64,000 bases of DNA from Flagellimonas amoyensis (GTDB lineage Bacteria > Bacteroidota > Bacteroidia > Flavobacteriales > Flavobacteriaceae). The position numbers and the translations under genes are program-made. Below, in pieces: positions 26,999 to 34,371 of the stretch. The notes beneath the pieces were generated by a model. The model searched no databases. It worked only from the letters and a program-made list of their open reading frames with translations, and had not been told where the DNA came from. The stretch is from NCBI RefSeq assembly GCF_003058265.1, contig NZ_QBUK01000001.1:372001-436000 (forward strand), given 5' to 3'. Position 1 is the stretch's first letter. Every line of letters starts with the position of its first letter.

Positions 26999-28181
26999 GG
27001 TCTTGATTTACATGGTTCGCAATTTTGCCCGAATTGGACAAGATCTTGATGAACCCTTTGGCATCATCTGCGGTCCATCCTTTGTTCATTTCCCCATAAC
27101 TTCCAAAGGAAGCGTTCATGAGGTCGTGCTTGGATGAGATTCCGTTCAGTTCAAATCGGTAGGGGTGTAGCGTCAGGTACACATCCCCGGAAACGTGCTT
27201 TTGGGTATCAGTCAGAAATGCCTCGATGTTCCGCATCACTTCGTCCAGATAGTTGCCTTCATGGAGCAACATGCCATAGAAATTGCCCATTTGCTCTTTT
27301 TGGTATTGCTGCCATTTGCTCAAGGTATGTTTTTCCAACAAATGGTGCGCTTTGATGATAATCAATGGGGCAGCGGCCTCAAAACCGACCCTTCCCTTGA
27401 TCCCGATGATGGTGTCGCCCACGTGGATGTCCCTTCCGATGGCGTATTTGGAAGCGATTTCTGCAAGTTTTTCAATGTTGGCCACTGGAGTGCCCTTTTC
27501 CCCATCAACGGCCACCAATTCTCCTTTGCTGAAGGTCAGCTTCAGTTCTTTTGGAAGCTCTTTCTCCAATTGGCTCGGAAATGCATTTTCCGGTAGGGAC
27601 AGATGGGAGGTCAAGGTTTCGGAACCACCCACTGAGGTACCCCAAAGTCCCCTGTTGATGGAATATTTGGCCTTTTCCCAAGAATAATCGATCCCGTTTT
27701 TCTGCAGGTACTCGATTTCCACTTCCCTGGCCAGTTTTTTGTCACGTATGGGGGTGATGATCTCGATGTCCGGTGCCAAGATCTGGAAGATCATATCGAA
27801 CCGTACTTGGTCGTTTCCGGCACCTGTGCTGCCGTGGGCAATATATTTGGCACCCACTTTTTTGGCATGGTTCACGATCTCGATGGCCTGAACGATCCGT
27901 TCGGCACTCACGGAAAGGGGGTAGGTATTGTTTCTCAACACGTTTCCGAAGATGAGGTATTTTACCACCTTGTCATAGAAGGTGTTGATGGCGTTGATGG
28001 AAGTATAGGTGGAGGCGCCCAATGCCAGGGCCTTTTTTTCGATTTCTTCGATTTCAGCTTTGCTGAACCCACCGGTGTTCACACTCACGGCATGGACTTC
28101 AAAGCCTTCATCCTGGGATAGGTATTTTGCACAATAGGAAGTGTCCAATCCGCCGCTATAGGCCAATACTAATTTTTTCAT
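26991..28181 (-). CDS. argG: argininosuccinate synthase
   Basis: 396 residues. LAYSGGLDTSYCAKYL at the N-terminus is the ATP pyrophosphatase P-loop, and GSTGAGNDQVRFD near 112 is the citrulline/aspartate region. It joins citrulline and aspartate. It is the second gene of the arginine operon, 96 bases after the GNAT gene; that gap has two hairpins that could tune downstream expression. Confidence 0.95.
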   Translation of the reverse strand: MKKLVLAYSGGLDTSYCAKYLSQDEGFEVHAVSVNTGGFSKAEIEEIEKKALALGASTYTSINAINTFYDKVVKYLIFGNVLRNNTYPLSVSAERIVQAIEIVNHAKKVGAKYIAHGSTGAGNDQVRFDMIFQILAPDIEIITPIRDKKLAREVEIEYLQKNGIDYSWEKAKYSINRGLWGTSVGGSETLTSHLSLPENAFPSQLEKELPKELKLTFSKGELVAVDGEKGTPVANIEKLAEIASKYAIGRDIHVGDTIIGIKGRVGFEAAAPLIIIKAHHLLEKHTLSKWQQYQKEQMGNFYGMLLHEGNYLDEVMRNIEAFLTDTQKHVSGDVYLTLHPYRFELNGISSKHDLMNASFGSYGEMNKGWTADDAKGFIKILSNSGKIANHVNQDHD

Positions 28182-28236
28182 TCGAATTTATTTTGTCTTT
28201 GTTCCCAAAGAATGGAAAACGATGTTTATGTATCAT

Positions 28237-28275
28237 GGGTGTTTTTTTACACCCCTAAAGTCCCCTCAAGGGGAC
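28237..28275. repeat. double hairpin between the GNAT gene and argG
   Basis: GGGTGT and ACACCC (28237-28254, loop TTTTTT) are followed by GTCCCC-TCAA-GGGGAC (28260-28275). The second hairpin is a perfect 6-bp GC-rich stem with a four-base loop and lies two bases from the GNAT stop. Such GTCCCC/GGGGAC units are common REP-like repeats in flavobacterial genomes (from memory). Confidence 0.6.
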
Positions 28276-28277
28276 AC

Positions 28278-28895
28278 TTACTTTTGTTTCTTTTTAAGAA
28301 AAAGGGTTTCCTTGATCTGCTTCAGTCTTTGGAATGCCTTGCTGTTCAATTTTTTGGGTTCTTCTACTTTTTTGGCGTTGGGGTCGTACAGCATTCCGGT
28401 GCAGAGGCACATTTTCTGTTCTGTTCGGGTCAGGATGTCAAAGTTTTTGCAGGTCTGACAGCCCTTCCAGAATTCGGGATCGTCCGTAAGCTCGGAAAAG
28501 GTAACAGGTTTGTACCCCAGCTCGTAGTTCATTTTCATCACGGCCAAACCAGTGGTGATCCCAAAGATCTTGGCATCGGGGAATTTTTTCCGGGACAGGT
28601 CAAAAACGGCTTTTTTGATCTGTTTGGCCAATCCTTGGTTCCTGTAATCGGGGTGTACGATCAATCCGGAGTTGGCGACAAAATCCTTGTTGCCCCAGAC
28701 CTCGATATAGCAGAACCCGGCAAATTTATCACCATCCAAAGCAATGATGGCATTCCCGTTCTGTAACCGTTTCATGATGTATTCAGGAGTGCGTTTGGCA
28801 ATACCGGTCCCTCTGATCTTGGCCGATTCCGCGATGGTGTCACAGATGATCTGTGCGTATTTAAAATGTGATTCGTTGGCAATTACAATTTCCAT
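28278..28895 (-). CDS. GNAT N-acyltransferase heading the arginine operon
   Basis: 205 residues. GNAT motif A reads VHPDYRNQGLAKQIKK near 80-95, with the preceding strand ANSGLIV. The C-terminal third has four Cys in CQTC and MCLC (near residues 150 and 168), a possible zinc site, and a basic tail ending in Lys-rich residues. As first gene of an arginine operon lacking argJ, it is the best candidate for the N-acetyl- or N-succinylglutamate synthase. No argA-type kinase-like domain is present. Confidence 0.82.
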   Translation of the reverse strand: MEIVIANESHFKYAQIICDTIAESAKIRGTGIAKRTPEYIMKRLQNGNAIIALDGDKFAGFCYIEVWGNKDFVANSGLIVHPDYRNQGLAKQIKKAVFDLSRKKFPDAKIFGITTGLAVMKMNYELGYKPVTFSELTDDPEFWKGCQTCKNFDILTRTEQKMCLCTGMLYDPNAKKVEEPKKLNSKAFQRLKQIKETLFLKKKQK

Positions 28896-28986
28896 TGCAA
28901 GCGTATAGACTGATAAAAATTATTAAAAAAAGTTGTTGGTTTTTGCGGAAATGGACTCACCTATTTCCATAGATAATTTTGCACCC
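28896..28986 (-). promoter_or_regulatory. leader region of the arginine operon with hairpin and U-tract
   Basis: On the minus strand, the stop codon of the 26-codon ORF lies in the loop of CGCCC-GTAA-GGGTG. Next comes GGAAAT...ATTTCC (6-bp stem, extended by GG/CC inside), and after 14 bases a run of seven T. The upstream copy of a related sequence (AGTCCATTTTCTCC) lies within the ORF, next to the Arg codons, and could compete for pairing. This is the architecture of a transcription attenuator. Confidence 0.45.
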
Positions 28987-29067
28987 TTACGGGCGGCGAC
29001 GAGGAGAAAATGGACTGATGGGCGTTGGAACGCTCAGTGTAAATGATATGTATTCTTGTCCTTTCAT
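28987..29067 (-). CDS. candidate arginine leader peptide (attenuator), 26 codons
   Basis: Reading from the ATG at 29067 gives MKGQEYISFTLSVPTPISPF followed by SPRRRP and a TAA stop. The three adjacent Arg codons (CGT CGC CGC) two codons from the end match the logic of amino-acid attenuator peptides: ribosome stalling at low arginyl-tRNA would alter the hairpins downstream. It lies 91 bases in front of the first gene of the arginine operon and in its direction. A near-consensus -7 box TTAATTTG is just upstream (29085-29092). Too short for routine gene callers; translation is inferred. Confidence 0.55.
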   Translation of the reverse strand: MKGQEYISFTLSVPTPISPFSPRRRP

Positions 29068-29098
29068 TATGGTATAAAAGTACAAATTAATCCGAATA

Positions 29099-29123
29099 GA
29101 CCCGTGATTGAGGGTCATTTTTT
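29099..29123 (+). terminator. hairpin with T-tract between divergent-tail regions
   Basis: GACCC (29099-29103), an 8-base loop and GGGTC (29112-29116) are followed by ATTTTTT on the plus strand. It overlaps the stop codon of the minus-strand glycosyltransferase. No plus-strand gene needing it is seen, so it may simply end read-through or act as a barrier upstream of the arginine leader. Confidence 0.35.
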
Positions 29124-30467
29124 GAAGAAATATAACTTTTTTGGCCCTTTGGCCATCATTTCATAAAGAAAGAAGCCAATCACCAAAATGTATTCAACGG
29201 CCAGTAGCCAAAGATTTTCCGTATAGTCCGGGTCGGTATAGGCATAATAACTCAGGATGACGGCAAACGACCAGACCAATACAAACCGATATTCCGTGAA
29301 AATGGCGATTCCCAACAGGAACACCACATACCAAGGATGGACCGTGCTGGATAGAAAATAGTAGCACGCCAGGGCCAAGACCATTGAGCTGATCACTGTT
29401 TGTAATTTCTGGTTTTTCCGAAGAAGGGCAATCAACAATACGACCACAAGCATGGCCTTGATGATCATGGAGCCATAAGCCTCTATGAGTTCCCAAGGCT
29501 TGGCCTCGTAGTGTTCCACGGCAATTTTTTTGACCACATTGTACACACTTGCATTGAACTCAAAATTGGAAAACCAGAGCCCAACAGTCTCCGAATAATG
29601 GTCAATAAAAAAAGAGGAATAAAAAGGGTACAGCATGAGGGCGCTGGAAATACCTACCACACCATAGAAAATCACACTTTTTTTGATTCCCAGGTATTTG
29701 AGGAACATGGGCAGGAGCAAAAGGGGCACCAGTTTCACCATGATGGAAACTGCATAGACAGGTGCGGCCCACAGCCATTGTTTTTTCGAGATGAGGTAGA
29801 GGGACCACACAAAAAAGAACAACATGATGCCCTCAAAATGCAGGTTTCCTGTGAGTTCTATGATCACCAAGGGGTTCAAAAGGTACCAAAACGCCATGTG
29901 GTCGGCATGGTTGAGGTTTTTCAACAGTTTTCTGCCAAAGTACAGGATGCCAAGGTCTGCAAGGATAATGGTCAATCGCATTACGATGATGGAACCGAGG
30001 ATGCTCCCGCCTCCCAAAAGGGCCGCCAGCGCAAAGAACAATTGGTTCACTGGGGGGTAATTGCTATAATGCTTTGCATTGAGTTCACTCATGCCGGCAT
30101 AGAGCTCGTCCGCATTGGCTATGGGCACATTGCCCTGCTCCATAAGTTGGTCCGGGGTGTGCAGATAAGGGTTGATGCCATTTTTTATGAGTTCCCCATC
30201 CCATATGAAACGGAAAAAGTCTTGGGAGAGATTGGGTTCGGCCACGAGGAACACCAACCGGAACAAAATTCCGGTGACCAATAGGAAATTGAAGTTCCAT
30301 TTTTCAAACTGCATGATCTTGTGGCAAAGAAAGAACAGTGCCGCAAAGAGCATGAAAAGTTTCAGGAAATCGGTACGGACAAGGTCATAGGCAAAACTGG
30401 CGTAGAACAACACGGAGCCGATAACAAAAAGTATCGGGTATTTATGCAGTCGCCAGTAAGAGAGCAT
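29115..30467 (-). CDS. multi-pass membrane glycosyltransferase, GT-C fold (GT87/DUF2029-like)
   Basis: 450 residues with about eleven membrane helices. After the first helices, EPNLSQDFFRFIWDGELI near residue 73-90 gives the acidic loop typical of GT-C enzymes, followed by NGINPY. These use polyprenyl-phosphate sugars at the outer face of the inner membrane. It is the last gene of a three-gene glycosyltransferase operon, four bases after the GT2 gene. Donor and acceptor are unknown. Confidence 0.8.
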   Translation of the reverse strand: MLSYWRLHKYPILFVIGSVLFYASFAYDLVRTDFLKLFMLFAALFFLCHKIMQFEKWNFNFLLVTGILFRLVFLVAEPNLSQDFFRFIWDGELIKNGINPYLHTPDQLMEQGNVPIANADELYAGMSELNAKHYSNYPPVNQLFFALAALLGGGSILGSIIVMRLTIILADLGILYFGRKLLKNLNHADHMAFWYLLNPLVIIELTGNLHFEGIMLFFFVWSLYLISKKQWLWAAPVYAVSIMVKLVPLLLLPMFLKYLGIKKSVIFYGVVGISSALMLYPFYSSFFIDHYSETVGLWFSNFEFNASVYNVVKKIAVEHYEAKPWELIEAYGSMIIKAMLVVVLLIALLRKNQKLQTVISSMVLALACYYFLSSTVHPWYVVFLLGIAIFTEYRFVLVWSFAVILSYYAYTDPDYTENLWLLAVEYILVIGFFLYEMMAKGPKKLYFFKK

Positions 30468-30471
30468 GTTT

Positions 30472-31956
30472 TTAAGCCTTGGATGTCAAGGATTTAAAGA
30501 ACACAAATCCGAAGCCTAGGAACAACATCAAGTGGAAAGGGAACAATCCGTAGTCGTTCAAGGGAACCGCGCTGTACATTCCGAATAGGAAATAGACCAT
30601 CAGGGCAAATTCCAAGATCATGTTGGGAGACAGCTTTTTGGTCAAGTATTTATTGCCCTTCCAAGTGTCTGTAATGCTGTTGATGTTGAACTTTGGGGTA
30701 CGTACAAACTCGCTTCGCTTCCCAAGGTGTCCTTCCAAAACGGCCACGGTGTTGTGCAAAGAGAAGCCCAATGCCACGGAGAAGAAGGTAAAGAAGAGTT
30801 TGATGTAATCCACAAAATTGTCAAAACTACTGCCCTGGATACTCTTGTAGGTGAACCAATAGCAGATGAACAGGATAATGGTGCTGACGATGAAGAAGCT
30901 GGTCACTTCGAACACCCAGCCCAAATGCCCGTAGGTATTTTTGATGTAGAGCATGGGAATGCTCAAGAGAGCCACGATGAACACACAAAGGAACATGGAG
31001 CTGTTCAAGAGGTGCATAACACCATGGAACTTGGTCTTGAACGGAATGTTCTTCGCCTTGATGACGCTCCAAACCGTTTTTCTGAAGTTTTCGGCCCCTC
31101 CTTTGTTCCAACGGAATTGTTGGGAACGGGCGGCACTGATCACAACAGGAAGCTCGGCGGGCGTCTCCACATCTTCCAAATATTTGAATTTCCAGTTTTT
31201 CAACTGAGCACGGTAGCTCAAATCCAAATCTTCGGTAAGGGTGTCACCTTCCCAGTTGCCTGCATCGAGGATGCATTGTTTTCTCCAGATACCAGCGGTA
31301 CCGTTGAAGTTGATAAAGTGTCCTTTGGAGTTTCTCCCCACCTGTTCCAAAGTAAAGTGGGCGTCCAATGCAAAGGCTTGGATACGGGTCAAGGTGGAGT
31401 AGTCGCGGTTGATGTGTCCCCAGCGGGTCTGCACCACACCAATCTCACTATCCTTAAAATAAGGTACTGTCTTTTTCAACCAATCACTTTCGGGAAGGAA
31501 GTCGGCGTCGAATATGGCGATGAACTCCCCTTTGGCAATCGCCAATCCTTCTTTAAGGGCCCCGGCCTTGTAGCCTTTTCTGTTCTCCCTGCGGATGTGT
31601 TGTATGTCGAGTCCTGTTTTTTGGAGCTCTTCTACCCTTTGTGCAGTCTCGATGACGGAGTCGTCGGTGGAGTCGTCCAGAACTTGAATCTCCAATTTGC
31701 TTTTGGGGTATTCTATTTTTGCAATGTTGTCCAACAAGCGCTCCATGACATACTCTTCGTTGTAGATGGGCAATTGGATGGTGACAAAGGGAATTTCCTT
31801 TGGATCTAACAAGTTGAATTTAGGGGCTTCCTCATTTCGTCTTTTATAACCCAGATAGTTGACCAAAAGGTTCAACTGGGCAAGACTGTAGAAGAAAATA
31901 AGAATCAAGGCTGTACTGTAAATAGCAACAATGATAAGAGCGATAGTGAGTCCCAT
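30472..31956 (-). CDS. processive GT2 glycosyltransferase, cellulose-synthase-like
   Basis: 494 residues. N-terminal membrane helix, then the catalytic domain with DDSTDDS (UDP-sugar Asp), FDADFLP (DxD), TEDLDLSYR (base Asp) and QQFRWNKGG (QxxRW). Three to four helices follow. No PilZ domain. Such enzymes extend beta-glycans or add a sugar to a lipid carrier. It starts one base after the smaller GT2 gene, so the three genes likely act together on one lipid-linked glycan. Confidence 0.87.
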   Translation of the reverse strand: MGLTIALIIVAIYSTALILIFFYSLAQLNLLVNYLGYKRRNEEAPKFNLLDPKEIPFVTIQLPIYNEEYVMERLLDNIAKIEYPKSKLEIQVLDDSTDDSVIETAQRVEELQKTGLDIQHIRRENRKGYKAGALKEGLAIAKGEFIAIFDADFLPESDWLKKTVPYFKDSEIGVVQTRWGHINRDYSTLTRIQAFALDAHFTLEQVGRNSKGHFINFNGTAGIWRKQCILDAGNWEGDTLTEDLDLSYRAQLKNWKFKYLEDVETPAELPVVISAARSQQFRWNKGGAENFRKTVWSVIKAKNIPFKTKFHGVMHLLNSSMFLCVFIVALLSIPMLYIKNTYGHLGWVFEVTSFFIVSTIILFICYWFTYKSIQGSSFDNFVDYIKLFFTFFSVALGFSLHNTVAVLEGHLGKRSEFVRTPKFNINSITDTWKGNKYLTKKLSPNMILEFALMVYFLFGMYSAVPLNDYGLFPFHLMLFLGFGFVFFKSLTSKA

Positions 31957-31957
31957 A

Positions 31958-32647
31958 TTATTTTAAACTGTATTTAAAGATCCAACCCAATATTTTTATG
32001 CCTGCAAATATAGTACCTTTTACCGTACCAGATACTTTTGAGACGCCAATTCTTCGTTTATAACGCACTGGTACTTCGGTATATGTCATTTTTTTTCTTA
32101 AAATTTTTAACTGCATTTCCACGGTCCATCCATAAGTAGTGTCCTGCATTTCCAATTCTTTGAGCTTTTCATATTTAATTGCCCTAAATGGCCCTAAATC
32201 CGTAAATCTTGACCTAAAGAACAATTTCATCAAAAAAGTGGCCAATTGGTTCCCGAAAACCTGTTGCGGGGTCATCGAACCGGGTTCACGAAGGGCTTTT
32301 GTTCGTGCACCGACCACAAAATCCACCTCATTTTCCAAGATCGGGGCGACCACCTTATCCAACTCCTCGGGATAATCGGAATAATCTCCGTCGATAAATA
32401 CGATGATGTCGGGTGTTTTGGATTGTTCGGAAATATAATTCAATCCTTTGAGGCAGGCAGACCCATATCCCTTGCGGTTTTCGGTGATCACAGTGGCCCC
32501 AGCTTTCTGTGCATTTGCAACGGTGTCGTCCTTGGAACCATTGTCCACCACTACGATTTCGGATACGTGTTTGGGCAGTTCGGAAACCACCTTTCCGATA
32601 GAATCTCCTTCGTTGATCGCAGGAATAATGACCTTGATGTCCGCCAC
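31958..32647 (-). CDS. GT2 glycosyltransferase, dolichyl-phosphate-mannose synthase-like
   Basis: 229 residues. IIPAINEGDSIGKVV and VVDNGSKDDT form the nucleotide-sugar site, FIDGDYSDYPEEL the DxD, and TYGWTVEMQLKIL a DPMS-like acceptor region. No large membrane domain, so it acts at the inner face. It probably makes a polyprenyl-phosphate sugar for the GT-C enzyme downstream in the same operon. It is the first gene of that operon. Confidence 0.86.
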   Translation of the reverse strand: MADIKVIIPAINEGDSIGKVVSELPKHVSEIVVVDNGSKDDTVANAQKAGATVITENRKGYGSACLKGLNYISEQSKTPDIIVFIDGDYSDYPEELDKVVAPILENEVDFVVGARTKALREPGSMTPQQVFGNQLATFLMKLFFRSRFTDLGPFRAIKYEKLKELEMQDTTYGWTVEMQLKILRKKMTYTEVPVRYKRRIGVSKVSGTVKGTIFAGIKILGWIFKYSLK

Positions 32648-32747
32648 TGAAGAGCTAGTTTTTGCTTGAAATGGCCAAAACTAAACTTTTCCATGGATTT
32701 TTAGGGTTCATCCACATAAAATGAAGGTAAAGGAAATGTTTTGTCCG

Positions 32748-34358
32748 TTATTTTTGATTGATCAAGGCCATGAGGTCCACATCGTTCCCCAAAAGCACCT
32801 GGTTGCTGTCTATCCGACCCTTTAGCGGACCGTTCTCCAATTTGAGTACGCCCCGCGGACATACGGCAGAGCAGATACCGCAACCCACACAACTGGCACG
32901 GACAATGTTCTCGCCTTTTTGGGCATAGGCGCGCACATCGATACCCATTTCGCAATAGGTGGAACAGTTACCGCAGGAAATGCACTGACCGCCATTGGTG
33001 GTGATCCTAAAGCGGGAGAACAACCGTTGCTGGAAGCCCAAAATGGCCGCCATGGGGCAACCGAACCGGCACCACACCCTGCTCCCGAAAATGGGATAGA
33101 ACCCCGTACCGATGACACCCGAGAAAATACTGCCGATCAAAAAGGAATAGGATTTCCGAAGGGTCTCGGATTTGAAAAGGAACACCTGCTCCTCTCCACT
33201 GAAAAAATGGAACCCGATCAAGGCCAAAATGATGACGAAATACCCGATAGCACCGTACTGGGCATCTTTCTGGAGCTGATCTCTTTTAAAAATCATTGCC
33301 CAGCCAAAAACCAGGGTGAGCAACACGGCCACACCTATCAAAAAAGTGCTCTTGGTGAGCCAATATTTGCTGGTGTCCGTCCCCAAATAGGAGTAAATCA
33401 CCGCCGTGGTCATCAAGGTGACAAAAACGACGACGCTGTGCACCACCCAACGTTCCACTTTCCAGGCAAAAGTGGATTTATCACTGAGTTGCCTAAAGGA
33501 ATCCCCGGCAGTTTCCGCAAGTGCGCCGCAGCCACAGACCCAGGAACAGTACCATCGTTTTCCATATTTGTAGGTCAGTATCGGGGTGATCACAAAAATG
33601 GACAGGATGGCGAAGATCAGCAACGCAAAACCGATATCCCCAGAACTGAGAAACCCTTTAATGCGGTACCCTTCAAAATTATAATAGTTGAGGGGCCATA
33701 CATTTTTGAGGTCGTAGTAGGGCAGGCTTCCCCCATCCAAAATTTTATGGCCGTTCAAACGTGCCATCAATTCCGGGATGATGAAAGCAAAGGCGGTCTG
33801 GAAAAACATCACGCTCAAGGTGCGCAATCGTTGGTAACGGCTATGACGGTATTTCCAAAGGAACTTTACCCCAAAGATCAAAATGGCGACAGTGTACAAG
33901 GTGCCATACACAAACCATTGACTGGCGGGATTACCGTTCAGCAATTGGCTCAAAGGATCAAAAAGCGCGATGACGCCCCGGTTTTCCCCACCGCTCACCA
34001 ATCCAAGATATTCGGGATAAAAATAGAGCACGATGTAAAAACCGGTGAGTGCCAACCCAACGACCCAGGCCCAAAAACCCCTGTTGGAAATGGACTTGAA
34101 CCACACGCCGTCATTTTTGATGCCCGGCAATTTTTGGGCATAGGCATCCCAAGAAAACCAAAGGGTCCCAATGCTGATGGCAGAGAGCGAAACGATCAAC
34201 CAAAAGGTTTGGTTGGGAAAATTGACATTGAACATGGCCAACATCAGGATTCCAAGTCCTGCCATTCCCAAAAGGGTTGCCATTTTTTGGCCGGTACTCA
34301 GGCTTTTTGGAGGTTCTCCGGTCAGGGCCATGCTCGGGTTGTGTGTGTTACTGTTCAT
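32748..34358 (-). CDS. membrane-bound polyferredoxin, NosR/NapH/CcoG-like
   Basis: 536 residues. Several membrane helices up to about residue 440, with the cytoplasmic Cys motifs YCSWVCGCG and WCRFGCP of NapH/NosR-type proteins. Two 4Fe-4S sites follow: CISCGNCSTYC and CVGCGICSAVCPRG. It should pass electrons between a membrane pool and a soluble or periplasmic partner. The gene is followed in the genome (upstream in transcription) by an FAD oxidoreductase 13 bases away, a likely electron partner. No nitrous-oxide or nitrate reductase genes are nearby, so the pathway is open. Confidence 0.85.
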   Translation of the reverse strand: MNSNTHNPSMALTGEPPKSLSTGQKMATLLGMAGLGILMLAMFNVNFPNQTFWLIVSLSAISIGTLWFSWDAYAQKLPGIKNDGVWFKSISNRGFWAWVVGLALTGFYIVLYFYPEYLGLVSGGENRGVIALFDPLSQLLNGNPASQWFVYGTLYTVAILIFGVKFLWKYRHSRYQRLRTLSVMFFQTAFAFIIPELMARLNGHKILDGGSLPYYDLKNVWPLNYYNFEGYRIKGFLSSGDIGFALLIFAILSIFVITPILTYKYGKRWYCSWVCGCGALAETAGDSFRQLSDKSTFAWKVERWVVHSVVVFVTLMTTAVIYSYLGTDTSKYWLTKSTFLIGVAVLLTLVFGWAMIFKRDQLQKDAQYGAIGYFVIILALIGFHFFSGEEQVFLFKSETLRKSYSFLIGSIFSGVIGTGFYPIFGSRVWCRFGCPMAAILGFQQRLFSRFRITTNGGQCISCGNCSTYCEMGIDVRAYAQKGENIVRASCVGCGICSAVCPRGVLKLENGPLKGRIDSNQVLLGNDVDLMALINQK

Positions 34359-34371
34359 GGGTTATTTTTTC

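Noticed and set aside
28973..29123. A plus-strand small RNA: TAATTTTGCA looks like a -7 box at about 28974 and a hairpin with T-tract ends at 29123
   Set aside because: No good -33 element was found, and the same bases are better explained by the minus-strand leader ORF and its upstream region. It remains a weak alternative.
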